Positions 10,263 to 19,896 of a stretch of 64,000 nucleotides of DNA are shown one piece after another. The stretch's first letter is position 1, and each line of letters begins with the position of its first letter. This DNA is from Balneolia bacterium (lineage in GTDB: Bacteria; Bacteroidota; Rhodothermia; Balneolales; Cyclonatronaceae), in assembly GCA_022565795.1 (NCBI GenBank), contig JAIUMA010000004.1, positions 1-64,000 on the forward strand, written 5' to 3'. A model generated the notes under the pieces. That model searched no databases, was not told the DNA's origin, and saw only the letters and a list, made by a program, of their open reading frames with translations. Both the position numbers and the translations under genes were made by a program.

Positions 10263-11231
10263 ATGATTAAAGAATTAATTCCTTCAATAGCAGTTGTAAT
10301 ACCTCTCTACAACAAACAGCCTCATATATCTGAATGCCTGCATTCTGTATTTGCGCAAAAGATCCCGCCGGATGAAATAATTGTCGTAAACGACATGTCT
10401 ACAGACGGAAGCAGGGAAGAAGTAGTATCAATAAATCATCCGAAGGTCAGGATTATTGACAGAAATGAACCCGGACCAGGTGGCTATGCGGCAAGAAACG
10501 CAGGTGTTGAAGCCTCTGATAGTGATTTTGTAGCGTTCCTGGATGCAGACGACATCTGGGAAGAAGACTATCTTTACAGTATGATTAGCCTGATAAATAA
10601 ATTCCCGGATGCAAGTTTTTATGCAAGCGGCTGGATCGAGGATAATGGATATCAAAAACACGTTAACGCACATACTGCAACATACGGCAAGCAGGGAGCG
10701 CATCAGATAGATAGTAAAGAGTACATGAAACTAGCCATTTCCGGCTGTAATCCGGTTTGGACATGTGCTACCGTCGTAAAAAAGTCTGTTTTAATGGGTG
10801 CAGGTGGTTTTCCTGAGGGGAGATGTCGCTATGGCGGAGACATCGATACCTGGTTAAGAATAATGCTCAGCGGAAATAAGCTTGCTATCAATCCCGTACC
10901 TAAGGTTGTTTACAAAATGGATTCTGTAAACATGGTTACCCGGCAAAACGCTCTGAATATAATCGAAAGCTGTATGCGAAAAACCATGATGGAAATGAAG
11001 GAAGAATTATCTGATAAACCAGAGCTCGCAGAGCTTTTGCGGACCTTCGTAAGCTATTTCCAGATGTTACCGGTCAGGCGCAGGGCAATGGCGGGATTGC
11101 TACAACCCGGAGATTTACGCTATGTGGATGCTAAGGCGCTGCCAGGTAAGTATTTCACCTTTTATCTGTTTTCTTTACTCCCCTCTAAAATTCAAAAATG
11201 GATTGCTCAAACCTACACAGCTTCAAAATAG
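10263..11231 (+). CDS. Glycosyltransferase family 2
   Basis: A 322-residue GT-A transferase with IAVVIPLYNKQPHISECL at the N-terminus, VVNDMSTDGS, and a DXD-type metal site in FLDADDIW (about residues 93-100). The GGFPEGRCRYGGDIDTWLRI segment matches the acceptor-side ED-type motif of family 2 enzymes. No membrane segments are seen. The start codon lies two bases after the flippase stop, so it is translated from the same message. Its sugar donor and linkage cannot be inferred. It converges with the next GT4 gene with only 22 bases between stops. Confidence 0.87.
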   Translation: MIKELIPSIAVVIPLYNKQPHISECLHSVFAQKIPPDEIIVVNDMSTDGSREEVVSINHPKVRIIDRNEPGPGGYAARNAGVEASDSDFVAFLDADDIWEEDYLYSMISLINKFPDASFYASGWIEDNGYQKHVNAHTATYGKQGAHQIDSKEYMKLAISGCNPVWTCATVVKKSVLMGAGGFPEGRCRYGGDIDTWLRIMLSGNKLAINPVPKVVYKMDSVNMVTRQNALNIIESCMRKTMMEMKEELSDKPELAELLRTFVSYFQMLPVRRRAMAGLLQPGDLRYVDAKALPGKYFTFYLFSLLPSKIQKWIAQTYTASK

Positions 11232-11253
11232 CTTTCCATACAAAATTTGAACC

Positions 11254-12408
11254 CTAATGCTTTTCAAGAAGATTTTTATATATACGGATAATTTTATCTA
11301 CTCTCATTTTATTTGAAAACCTGTTGCTCACCTCATTGTGAACTTCATTCGGTTTGTAGCTGCCGAAAGACTGAAGCATCTGGTCTAAAGCAAGTGCGAT
11401 GCTCGGAGAGTCTTTTTCACAAACAAAACCTGTCTGATCATTAACAATAGCATCAGGTCCACCGCTTTTCGTGACAACCGCTGGCTTCCCACAAGCCAGA
11501 GCTTCCAGAACCGTGATTCCAAATGTCTCACTTATACTAGGCTGAACATAAAAATCGCAGCTCCTGTACCAGCTTCTGAGCTGCTCTCTGTTAGCCGGAC
11601 CATGGAAAATAAAATTGCTTACAGCACAATCGTTTATCATCGTTTTCAGTTTTTCATAGTAACGATTGTCTGATATTGGACCAACCAAATGGAACATGCA
11701 TTTGCTTCTTAATTGAGGAGAATCAGAGACCGCTTTGATAAGTAAATGCAGTCCTTTTACTTTTGATATCCGCGCCACACAGAGGATATTAATTCTATCA
11801 GGCACCATTTTAGAAGCCTCGTCTTCGTCCGCAAAACCTGGCTGAAAGAATTTATAATCTATGCTGTGCATAACGGTCTCCGTTTTGCTTTTTGCGAACG
11901 GAAATTCATGTATCAGGTCTTCTTTAAGCTTTGGCCCGACACAAATAATAGCCGAAGCTATCTTAAGTGATTCTTTTACTCTGCTTCGAAGCTGCCTGTT
12001 GTTAATTGATGAATATAAATCATCTCCATGAGTGGTTAATATCAACGGGATTCTTAATTCTCTGCTAAGTGATGCAATCAGGCCGGCTGGGTACAAAAAA
12101 TGGGTATGAATCAGATCCGGTTTGAGGCTTTCAATTGCCGGTCTCGCAGCTTTACGAAGAAAAGCACCAGTTATTCCCGGAAGCCTTCGTCTGGGAATTG
12201 AGAGGTATTTTGCCTCCTGAACATCAAACTCCGAGGTGTCATAAACATCATCTGTTGGGGCTGGCTCAAAACGAAATGGATTCGTTACAAGAACGCTTAA
12301 ATCTACTTGTTCCTGCTGGTAAAGGAGATGCGCTTCATCCTCAATAAAAGTGTGGCGGAATGGGTGTCTTTGGGATGGATAGCCATAGGTGTGAATGAGA
12401 ACTTTCAT
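11254..12408 (-). CDS. Glycosyltransferase family 4
   Basis: A 384-residue GT-B enzyme. It begins MKVLIHTYGYPSQRHPFRHTF; the acceptor domain contains PDLIHTHFLYPAGLIASL and LILTTHGDD, typical of GT4 proteins. The donor domain has INILCVARISKVKGLHLLIKAV (about 215-235) and the E-x7-E motif in SETFGITVLEALACGKP (about 315-331), which binds the nucleotide sugar. It is on the opposite strand to the adjacent glycosyltransferases, with a 205-base divergent gap before the next GT2. Its role is inferred from its position in the exopolysaccharide locus. Confidence 0.88.
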   Translation of the reverse strand: MKVLIHTYGYPSQRHPFRHTFIEDEAHLLYQQEQVDLSVLVTNPFRFEPAPTDDVYDTSEFDVQEAKYLSIPRRRLPGITGAFLRKAARPAIESLKPDLIHTHFLYPAGLIASLSRELRIPLILTTHGDDLYSSINNRQLRSRVKESLKIASAIICVGPKLKEDLIHEFPFAKSKTETVMHSIDYKFFQPGFADEDEASKMVPDRINILCVARISKVKGLHLLIKAVSDSPQLRSKCMFHLVGPISDNRYYEKLKTMINDCAVSNFIFHGPANREQLRSWYRSCDFYVQPSISETFGITVLEALACGKPAVVTKSGGPDAIVNDQTGFVCEKDSPSIALALDQMLQSFGSYKPNEVHNEVSNRFSNKMRVDKIIRIYKNLLEKH

Positions 12409-12613
12409 ATTTTGAAGCCCGAAAAGGCTTAATCGTATTCGCTGATTATTTGATTAAGTCCTATCAGCTGGTATTTTTTTATCAGTTGAAGTTAGTAACA
12501 AAGCTGAATTTGCCCTGGGTGGTCTGCGTCTTTAATAATATACTATTATTAGCTAATTTGGCATCTACTCATAACGGCTAAATCCGGCACTTAACCAAAA
12601 CTTTTCAACTTCA

Positions 12614-13438
12614 GTGCAATCCCATAAAAAAAAGCTTCCGCTTGTTTCCATTATTATTCCTACACATAACAGGGTTCAGCTTTTAAAACGTGCTTTAGAG
12701 TCATGCTATGCACAGACCTATCAGAATATCGAAATAATAGTCGTAAATGACGGCTCTTCAGACGATACTGAAAAATGGCTGATGCACAATGAAGACCGGA
12801 TAAAAGCTATTCATAATGAAACACCGCAGGGTGCCCCATACAGTCGGAACAAAGGTGCGGCTTCTGCATCCGGAGCTTACTTGTGCTTTCTTGATGATGA
12901 TGATGAGCTACTGCCAGAAAAAATAAATAAACAGGTTAATGTACTGGAACAAAAGGAATATGTGGAAGTCGGTGTACTAACCTGTGACATGCTCAAAAAA
13001 GGCAACGATTTTGAGGAGGTGATTGAGAATCGTAAACGAGGAGACCTTTTTACTGATCTTTTAGCTAAATATTGTGTGCAGGGGATTCATACCATGCTAG
13101 TCCGGACCCATATTTTTAAAAAAGCCGGAGGTTTTGACGAAACGCTGGAGTCTAATCAGGAATATGACCTAATGATTCATATGGCCGAGATAACAAAATT
13201 TGATTTTATCCCGGAGGTGTTGGCCGTTGTATATGCAACTGATGGGCAGATTAGCACCAATTTTAGAAAAAAGCGGAATGGAACTATACGCTTTATCAGA
13301 AAGAACAGGCACCTGTATCTTAAGGCGGGGCGCTGGTTCTATATTAAGCAAATGGCTCGTTTGTGGGCTATTGTGGCGGTTTATCAGCTCTCGATGATTC
13401 TGGGGCTTCGTTTCTATCGCCTCTTTGTGCGGTCTTAG
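12614..13438 (+). CDS. Glycosyltransferase family 2 with GTG start
   Basis: A 274-residue GT-A transferase. The N-terminus has LPLVSIIIPTHNRVQLLKRAL, then IIVVNDGSSDDTEKWL and the metal-binding FLDDDDELLPE (about 92-102). GGFDETLESNQEYDLMIHMAE is the usual acceptor-side motif. It begins at GTG (12614); no in-frame ATG precedes the conserved beta strand. A short C-terminal hydrophobic helix may attach it to the membrane. Its last 71 bases overlap the 3' end of the polymerase gene on the opposite strand, an unusually long convergent overlap. Confidence 0.86.
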   Translation: MQSHKKKLPLVSIIIPTHNRVQLLKRALESCYAQTYQNIEIIVVNDGSSDDTEKWLMHNEDRIKAIHNETPQGAPYSRNKGAASASGAYLCFLDDDDELLPEKINKQVNVLEQKEYVEVGVLTCDMLKKGNDFEEVIENRKRGDLFTDLLAKYCVQGIHTMLVRTHIFKKAGGFDETLESNQEYDLMIHMAEITKFDFIPEVLAVVYATDGQISTNFRKKRNGTIRFIRKNRHLYLKAGRWFYIKQMARLWAIVAVYQLSMILGLRFYRLFVRS

Positions 13439-14843
13439 AAAGGGGTGATGATGAGGTGTTTGCACTGGAATAGTACAAACAAAATGTGATTGCAGCCATT
13501 AACCACAGGTTGTTGTCATTCAGGGCCCCCCCGTAGAACTGATAAAAAACAAGAAAAGCAATAATCGTGGAAAAGGTGGTTACGGCTATTATTTTTTCGA
13601 TTTCTGTTTCAGACAGCTTGATATTCAGCCACGCTACCCTTAAGATTTTAAAAAACAGCAACCCAAATAATATTATCCCTATAATGCCCAGCTCGGCAAG
13701 TATTGTATAGGTGATATTGTGGGGCTCCGTAACTCCAATACTTTCCTGTGTGGAAAAATAATCAGTAAACCTGTCTGGAAAGCCACGGAATCCGACTCCC
13801 AATAAATACGTGTCGATAAACATGCCAATAGCTGCAATGCCAAGTATAATTCTAATTCTTGATGAGTCGTCTGAGGCACCTGCAGTAATATCCAAAAACC
13901 GCTGAGCGGCATTGATTAATGTTATTGAAAGTTGCGGAAATGCCGCTAAAACTATAACTCCCAGTATACCTATGTAAACGAATAGCTTTACGTTACGGTA
14001 ATACCATGCGATGATGATTATCATTAGTATTGCAGCTACCCAGGCACTTCTGGAATACGTAACAATGAGTCCGCCCCCCATTACGGCCAGTCCTAAAAAC
14101 GCCATTATTTTATAGTAAAACTTGGCTTTTGCCAAAATAACGCAGCCAGCAAATGCCATTGGTATAAAAAACATGGTAGCAAAACGGTTCGGATCATCTG
14201 ATGTTCCAACCGCTCTTCCCCGAATAAGAGTACCTTCGGCCATTATATTTTCTACAGCTACGTCTATATTGGTCACGTTTTGGTACAGTGCATAAAACCC
14301 CAAAAGAGTTGCTACGGCTATTGTTACCACAAAAAGAGTTATCATTTCTTCCTGTCTCTTTAGTTCATTGAAAACTATATAGATGAAAAAAAATGAGATA
14401 ACGAGCCTGGTACTGTCAACGAAGCCGCCCATCGGGTCGGGGGCCCAGAGCAGGGATAGATAAATCAGAGACAGGAATAGTACTACTTCTATCTCGATAC
14501 CCATATACCGGAAGTTGAAATCCTGTTCGACTATTCTCCTCAGAATAATAGAACCTACAGCAACAAAAAGAGCAAGCTGAAACAGAGTTAAAGGTACTAC
14601 CCCCCCTTCTGCAAGATGAATAACATTTCCGAGAAATGTGCCAACAACCAGTATTACTACCCATAAATAGGGTTTAACATAGGTCTGCCAATAGGCAAAA
14701 CCAGCCAGAGGGATGGCCAGCAAAGCCAGGGGTAATAATTCAATTCCGATAAGCCAAACCAAACCCAGCGCCGATAGGGAAACCGCTATAGCAATCGTAA
14801 TTAACGATGTTTCAATTTTGGTATTCTCAGCGCTTGCAGGCAT
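13368..14843 (-). CDS. O-antigen ligase/polymerase family membrane protein (Wzy-like)
   Basis: A 491-residue polytopic protein with around 11-12 hydrophobic segments and a large periplasmic loop (about 340-395) containing LGVGFRGFPDRFTDYF and GVTEPHNITYTILAELGIIG. The H-N-x-x-L/Y and E-x-G pattern at the loop end is the O-antigen ligase/polymerase (Wzy_C) signature. It should polymerise the repeat units on the periplasmic face; a ligase role cannot be excluded. The last 30 residues are hydrophilic, rich in Ser and charged residues, and are encoded in the overlap with the convergent glycosyltransferase. The start lies three bases after the stop of the Wzz-like gene, so the two form an operon. 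Confidence 0.86.
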   Translation of the reverse strand: MPASAENTKIETSLITIAIAVSLSALGLVWLIGIELLPLALLAIPLAGFAYWQTYVKPYLWVVILVVGTFLGNVIHLAEGGVVPLTLFQLALFVAVGSIILRRIVEQDFNFRYMGIEIEVVLFLSLIYLSLLWAPDPMGGFVDSTRLVISFFFIYIVFNELKRQEEMITLFVVTIAVATLLGFYALYQNVTNIDVAVENIMAEGTLIRGRAVGTSDDPNRFATMFFIPMAFAGCVILAKAKFYYKIMAFLGLAVMGGGLIVTYSRSAWVAAILMIIIIAWYYRNVKLFVYIGILGVIVLAAFPQLSITLINAAQRFLDITAGASDDSSRIRIILGIAAIGMFIDTYLLGVGFRGFPDRFTDYFSTQESIGVTEPHNITYTILAELGIIGIILFGLLFFKILRVAWLNIKLSETEIEKIIAVTTFSTIIAFLVFYQFYGGALNDNNLWLMAAITFCLYYSSANTSSSPLSKTAQRGDRNEAPESSRADKPPQ

Positions 14844-14846
14844 AGA

Positions 14847-16061
14847 TTATTTTTTCCAGAATACAAGGTGGTGCTTTAATTCTGTATAACGATCGTAATC
14901 TTCATGGCTGTCTTGCTTTAGACTTTCGAGATATGAACGGAATAACACGATGAAGAGACAGATAAACAAGCTAAAAAAAAAGCCGCCAAGTACAACAAAC
15001 GCTCTTTTGGGACCATCTTTATAGGTAGGTAAAAAAGCTGCATCTACGATTTGAATATTCCGGCGAGGTGCCTCAACCAGCATTTGCTGCTGAACAAACT
15101 GCGGGAAAATAGTTTCGTAAATCTTACTTTGTACAATCACATCTCTATACAGTCTCATATATCGCAGTCCCAGATCAGGTGCTTCCTGCAGACTGGGCAC
15201 CCCACGGAACTCTGAAATAGTTCCCTCTTCCCCCTTCTCGGTGAGTTCCCGAATAACCCTTTCAAGCTCTCCCCGTGCACGCTGCAGGCTTCTTAGCTCG
15301 GGATTATTAGATTCTACACGGCTGCGCAGTAAGTTGATTTCAATATCGAGCTGAGTGCGCTGGGCTACGGCATCAGCCAGACTTTGAATCAGAACCTGGC
15401 TTTGAGTTTCGATATCAAGAATACCATATTCTTCCTGAAACTGTTTAAAAGCAAGTTCAGCCTGTTCCAGTTCAGCTTCATTTTGCTCAAACCGTTGTTT
15501 AATTACTTCGAAACGTGCTCTGGTGTTGGCCTCATTCAGCACGTTTGCGACTGAGTCCAAATGAGATACATAAAATGCAGTTATGGCTTGAGCCTTGGAT
15601 GGGTCTTGATCAGTGTAAGAAATTTCCATTGCTGTAATAGGGTTAAAACCGAACCCCCCATCACGAACCAAAACTATATCGGTATTTGAATCCAGTTTTC
15701 TCAGCGTCTGTTCGATGTAGTTATGACTGTAGGTTTCCATCAGATCGAAAGTTTCGATTAAATCAACACGAACAGATCGGCTATTGAGGATTATAGCAAG
15801 TGATTCTGCCCCCATTGTCTCAGAATCAAAAGAAAGAGGTAGAATATTATCTGCCAGGCCACCCAGAACGCCAAGTGAGGATTGCTGCTTCACCGGCATT
15901 ACAATGGAAGTAGATTTATATGTGGCAGGCAGCAATAAACTGATTATAAGCGCAACAATAGTAACACTTAACACGACTTTGAAAATAAACCACTTCGCAC
16001 GGGCAAGCGTAATTAACAGCTCTAAAAAGTTAATTCTTTGGGAGGGCTCGTTGTGTTTCAT
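14847..16061 (-). CDS. Chain-length determinant (Wzz/GNVR) protein without kinase domain
   Basis: A 404-residue polysaccharide co-polymerase. One membrane helix is at about residues 27-47 and a second at about 363-385, bracketing a long periplasmic part with strong coiled-coil character (about 175-285). Just before the second helix is PRRNIQIVDAAFLPTYKDGPKR, the Pro-rich GNVR-type motif. No Walker motifs or tyrosine cluster follow, so it is a Wzz-type rather than a Wzc-type protein. It should set the length of the polymer made by the adjacent Wzy-like protein, with which it is cotranscribed (three bases apart). Confidence 0.88.
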   Translation of the reverse strand: MKHNEPSQRINFLELLITLARAKWFIFKVVLSVTIVALIISLLLPATYKSTSIVMPVKQQSSLGVLGGLADNILPLSFDSETMGAESLAIILNSRSVRVDLIETFDLMETYSHNYIEQTLRKLDSNTDIVLVRDGGFGFNPITAMEISYTDQDPSKAQAITAFYVSHLDSVANVLNEANTRARFEVIKQRFEQNEAELEQAELAFKQFQEEYGILDIETQSQVLIQSLADAVAQRTQLDIEINLLRSRVESNNPELRSLQRARGELERVIRELTEKGEEGTISEFRGVPSLQEAPDLGLRYMRLYRDVIVQSKIYETIFPQFVQQQMLVEAPRRNIQIVDAAFLPTYKDGPKRAFVVLGGFFFSLFICLFIVLFRSYLESLKQDSHEDYDRYTELKHHLVFWKK

Positions 16062-16249
16062 TAGAAATGATAGAAGAAAAAATAAAAATTGATAAGCTAA
16101 TAAATATAGGGTAATATTAACTAAAACAACAGAGTGTTACCGTCACTTTGCCATACCAAAGTCTGCCGGGTATGTGACTTAAATCCGAATCCATTACAAG
16201 TATTCTGATGCCGTGAAGCAGGTTCCGGCATATCTTTTCGGAATCCAGA

Positions 16250-17149
16250 TTACACTCTTCTGGCAATGTGCACTTTCTTACGTGCCAGTACTATTCCGGT
16301 AATAATCAGCGCCGCGCCGACATACTGCATGTTGAACAGCTGTTCCCTTAGCAGCACAATGCCGAGTATGAGGCCAAACACTGGCACCAGATTTTGAAAC
16401 GTTGCCGTACGAACGGGGCCTACCTGACGAATTCCGTAGTTCCAGATTACGAAAGCCATGCCAATGGAAAGCAGTCCGCTGTAGACTGTTCCGCCCCATG
16501 CGGCCATGCTTACCGATGCGTAATCGAGCTGAATGAGCCAGGGAATCCCGGCTATAATTACCGAGACACCTCCGGTGAGCATCATAAACATGGTAAACTG
16601 TATAGGCGTATAGCGGCCAAGCATCTGCTTGCTGAAGAGCGTGTACAAACCAAACACAAAAGCGGCGACCAGTATGGTGAGGTCCCCGATTATGTTTTCC
16701 GAGGCCAGGGTGATGCCGGTCTCGCTGCCCTCCATGATAAGAAAAATACCCGCAAAGGCAGCGAATACGCCCATGATCACAAATTTATTCAGCTCCTGAC
16801 CAAAGAAAAACCGTCCTAAAAGCGCAATCCATACGGGTATGGTGCCGAGCATTACCGCAGCATTGGCCGCAAAGGTAAAGCTGATGCCCACAATAAACAG
16901 ACTCTGATAAAGCAGGTTGCCCAGCAGCCCGAGCCCGATCAGTTTGGGCCAGTCTCCTTTATGCGCTTTTAGCTTTTGACCGCTCCGGAGCAGCACCAGG
17001 TACATAAAGGCGGTGGCCAGCATAAAGCGGAATGCATTAAAACTCATGGGGTCGATTTCTTCCAGCGTGAACTTCACGACAGAGAAATTAAGCGCCCAGA
17101 CAACCGCTACCAGAAGAAGCAGCGATTCTACAACTATATTACGGTTCAA
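16250..17149 (-). CDS. EamA-family (DMT) transporter, TTG start
   Basis: A 299-residue protein with ten predicted membrane helices in two EamA repeats (for example LLLLVAVVWALNFSVVKFTLEEI near the start and VPVFGLILGIVLLREQL in the second). Members export or import small metabolites such as amino acids; no substrate can be assigned. I place the start at TTG 17149: a GGAG lies seven bases upstream and the resulting length is normal. The frame stays open to an ATG at 17260, but those 37 codons cover intergenic repeat words and give an unconserved-looking N-terminus. The gene stands alone. Confidence 0.85.
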   Translation of the reverse strand: MNRNIVVESLLLLVAVVWALNFSVVKFTLEEIDPMSFNAFRFMLATAFMYLVLLRSGQKLKAHKGDWPKLIGLGLLGNLLYQSLFIVGISFTFAANAAVMLGTIPVWIALLGRFFFGQELNKFVIMGVFAAFAGIFLIMEGSETGITLASENIIGDLTILVAAFVFGLYTLFSKQMLGRYTPIQFTMFMMLTGGVSVIIAGIPWLIQLDYASVSMAAWGGTVYSGLLSIGMAFVIWNYGIRQVGPVRTATFQNLVPVFGLILGIVLLREQLFNMQYVGAALIITGIVLARKKVHIARRV

Positions 17150-17642
17150 CAGAAAGCTCCGGATGGTGTTTTTTCCAAAGGCCAAAAATACGAAATGATA
17201 TCTGATATTTGATATCTGATTGCTGATTTTTGAATGGACAGTCGAAGGTCGAAAGTCCAAGGTCCAAGGTCTTCAGATATGCGATTTTTGATGTGATTTG
17301 ATGAGGGGGATTGAGAGAGGGAGTGAGGGAGAGAGGGAGTGAGGGAGAGAGGGAGAAGAAAACCCCAAACCTGCATGGCTTCGCTGTGACAGACAAGCCG
17401 CAGATTCGCGCGTAATTAGAAAGGATTAACGCGAATTAAGGCAAAAGTGGTTGCAGTTTGCCCCGTAACATATCATAGCCCATCATTTAATCATACGAAT
17501 CACAGTTCAAAACAGTCGAAGGCCTCTTAGAATTCTGTGAGTGAGGGTGTAACCCCAAACTGGCGCAGAGAGCGTAGCGAGCCGCCTCAAACAGCGAGCG
17601 TTAGCGAGCTCAAACACCCTTCAAATGCATCCCAAGCCGATT
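17150..17642. other. Noncoding repeat-rich stretch with purine microsatellite
   Basis: No credible gene. The stretch contains GATATCTGAT-type words (17196-17225), AAGGTC/AAAGTCC words (17231-17271), GATATGCGATTTTTGAT at 17276-17292 (repeated exactly at 47251-47267), a purine tract and AACCCCAAAC at 17361 and 17551 (again at 54955). Near 17566-17617 two similar copies of a GCG-T-AGCGAGC word sit side by side. Short Leu/Pro/Ser-rich reading frames through the purine tract have no coding character. Confidence 0.7.
17317..17355. repeat. 16-base purine tandem repeat, 2.4 copies
   Basis: The unit GAGGGAGTGAGGGAGA occurs at 17317-17332 and 17333-17348, followed by seven bases of a third copy. All purine on the plus strand. 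It could change length by slippage and might form triplex or G-rich structures, but no function is evident. Confidence 0.85.
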
Positions 17643-18830
17643 CTAATCCCTCAACATGCGCCTGGCGCGGTCGCTGAGCGGTGAGTTTTTGTCGGCATCG
17701 CGTACGCTGCGGAACATGCGGCGGGATTCGGCTTCCCGGCCGGTCCGGCTGTAGATGAGGCCCAGGTGATAGCGCGTGAACATCTGCTGATGCCGGGCTT
17801 CACCCTTCTGCAGTTCGGGGCGCAGTGCCATCACCTTTTCAAAAAGCTCTTCGGCCCGGTCGTAGTCCCGGTCGCGGTAATGAAGCATGCCCCTCATGGT
17901 GAGCAGTTCTTCCATGGTCGGGGCGTGGTTTTCAGGTTCAAATCGCTCGATGAGGCTGTCGTTGAGCATCATCGCTTTACCATACTGCCGCTGCTGATAG
18001 TAGGTACGGAGCATAAGCCGGCTGAAGAATGCATTGTGTGGATAATCGGTTACCAGTCCCGTGAGGTATCGCTCGGCCAGCTCGGATTCCTGCTCGTAAT
18101 GCAGATAGATATGGCCCAGAAAATAAGTGGCTTCCGGCCGCATGAAGGCGCTTTGTTCGGCCGCGACGGTCAGCCGCTCCAGCCCTTCGTCTTTATCTCC
18201 GGAGGGAACCATCCAGGAAAAAGCGCGAACCAGCCTGTACTCGTCGTTCAGATGCGCGGTGAAGTACTTGTACAAACCCAGCCCGAACTGCACGTCGGGC
18301 ACGTCCGGATAGAGCTGCTCGATGGCAAAAAGCAGGTTTATGGCCTGCCTTCCGTGGCTTAACGACTTGTACCAGTTTGTGCGGTTTGCGTGAAGCCTGG
18401 CCAGAAATCCGTTGGCGAGTGCCTTTATAACCATGGCATCCAGGTTTCTGCGGTCGCGCCTCAGAACCACATCCCCGGCCCGGTCGGCCTGCTCCATTAT
18501 GGTGATGAAGGCCTCATCAAATTCCTCGCTTTCCAGATCAGCCAGTATATCCCACCAGATGGGCAATCCATCCCAGAAAATTCGGATGGGCTCAGCCTTG
18601 CCTGTTTCGAACCACGGATTAAGCAGCTCCACCGATGCCTCAAACTCCTGATTATAAACCAAATCAATGGCTTTTTGTACATCTGCAACAAAACGGGCAT
18701 CCTCGATGAGGTGACCCTCGATATCAGGAGCGGATGCCTGCTGCGCATCAGAGCCGTTCGGATGGAGCAGTATCGCCATCAATATAAGCAGGGTGATGCG
18801 GGCAGTAAGCAGGTTTGAGGATGGTATCAT
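17643..18830 (-). CDS. Exported TPR-repeat protein
   Basis: A roughly 395-residue protein. I choose ATG 18830 because the following sequence is a good signal peptide (MIPSSNLLTARITLLILMAI, then cleavage near SDAQQ); the reading frame is open further upstream but gives a charged non-signal N-terminus. The mature part is helical with several degenerate tetratricopeptide repeats, clearest near the C-terminus (AEELFEKVMALRPELQKGEARHQQ; RYHLGLIYSRTGREAESRRM). It should act in the periplasm or at the outer membrane as a protein-protein scaffold. No specific partner is shown. It is the last gene before a noncoding repeat region and appears monocistronic. Confidence 0.8.
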   Translation of the reverse strand: MIPSSNLLTARITLLILMAILLHPNGSDAQQASAPDIEGHLIEDARFVADVQKAIDLVYNQEFEASVELLNPWFETGKAEPIRIFWDGLPIWWDILADLESEEFDEAFITIMEQADRAGDVVLRRDRRNLDAMVIKALANGFLARLHANRTNWYKSLSHGRQAINLLFAIEQLYPDVPDVQFGLGLYKYFTAHLNDEYRLVRAFSWMVPSGDKDEGLERLTVAAEQSAFMRPEATYFLGHIYLHYEQESELAERYLTGLVTDYPHNAFFSRLMLRTYYQQRQYGKAMMLNDSLIERFEPENHAPTMEELLTMRGMLHYRDRDYDRAEELFEKVMALRPELQKGEARHQQMFTRYHLGLIYSRTGREAESRRMFRSVRDADKNSPLSDRARRMLRD

Positions 18831-19011
18831 AAAAAAATAACGCCCGGCCTCATAGTTTCCGTACCTGCCGGTGGCAAAAAACGAGATAATTCGAACCTCC
18901 GCCTCGTAGTGAAGCATCACCAATCACAAGCCAGCCTTAAAATTAGCGATTCTGCTGAACAGCCCTGGCTTTATCTGCTCAGTCATTCAGTGCTACGGTT
19001 ATCGCTATGAT

Positions 19012-19896
19012 CTATAAATTATGGCTCAGGTAATAGGTTTCCAGCCACTCGATGGTTTTATCAACCACGTCCGAGAAGTGTTCGGGCATGTCCTCTTCGT
19101 CCCATGGATGTGAACAGCCGAAGGTGTGGTCGGCACCGTTAATCATAATTCGCTCCTTTTCCGGACTCTTGCACATCTGGAATAACAGCTGTGAGTTGTT
19201 CATAGGAACGGATTTGTCGAGCGTACCATGAATGAAGCAGCAGGGTATCATCAGGCTCTGAACACGCTTTACGGCAACAAGACGGTCGGCATTTTCAAGA
19301 AAATCGTCATACACCGATTTATTGATTTTCATCTTCTGGCCGGTGCGCGCGTTTTCGATTTCGGTATAGCCCTTTTTCTCCCAGTCTTTTTTCATCTGGT
19401 CGGAGAACTGCTTGTTATAATCGGCAACCGCAGCCCAGGTGATGAGCGTGTTGACTTCGTTAAACTCGGCAGCTGCGGCTATGGCGGTATGGCCGCCTCT
19501 GGAGTGGCCAATGAGCGCAACGTCGTCGGTTTCCAACACGGCCGATCCGGTTTTTATTTTCTGGGTCTGCATGGCATCGATAACGGTTCTGATATCCTGC
19601 AGGTCCTGGCTGAACGTTTCATCCGCAAACAGATCGAGCCGGTCGAAATCCTGCCCATGACCGCTTACACCGTTACGTGAAAAGTTGAAGGCGATGACTG
19701 CGCAGCCGCTCCGGGCTATTTCAAAAAATGCGTCGGGGAATGCGCCCCAGTCTTTAAATCCTTTAAAGCCGTGCAGAAAAAGCACAACTGGGAGTGAGCT
19801 TACCGCATTCGACGGCAGATACATATCGTATGCAATGGGCAGCCCTTCAGTCGATTCAATAGCTCCCGACTCCTTTTTAATGGAGGTATGTCTCAT
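19012..19896 (-). CDS. Alpha/beta hydrolase
   Basis: A 294-residue serine hydrolase of the alpha/beta fold. The oxyanion region reads VVLFLHGFKGFKDWGAF (about 37-53), the nucleophile elbow is GHSRGG (about 130-135), an acid is expected in FIHGTLDKSVPM, and the catalytic histidine is probably in NGADHTFG. Related proteins are dienelactone hydrolase-like or peptidase S9-like esterases; the substrate is unknown. Its ATG overlaps the rluB stop as ATGA (19893-19896), so it is translationally coupled as the last gene of the cyclophilin-scpB-rluB-hydrolase operon. Confidence 0.85.
   Translation of the reverse strand: MRHTSIKKESGAIESTEGLPIAYDMYLPSNAVSSLPVVLFLHGFKGFKDWGAFPDAFFEIARSGCAVIAFNFSRNGVSGHGQDFDRLDLFADETFSQDLQDIRTVIDAMQTQKIKTGSAVLETDDVALIGHSRGGHTAIAAAAEFNEVNTLITWAAVADYNKQFSDQMKKDWEKKGYTEIENARTGQKMKINKSVYDDFLENADRLVAVKRVQSLMIPCCFIHGTLDKSVPMNNSQLLFQMCKSPEKERIMINGADHTFGCSHPWDEEDMPEHFSDVVDKTIEWLETYYLSHNL

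Noticed and set aside
17139-17396. Leu/Pro/Ser-rich frames on the minus strand
   Set aside because: They translate the purine tandem repeat and noncoding words; there is no start context or domain.
18893-18905. Possible tRNA T-loop (TTCGAACC)
   Set aside because: There is no matching acceptor stem or anticodon arm and it lies next to coding sequence.
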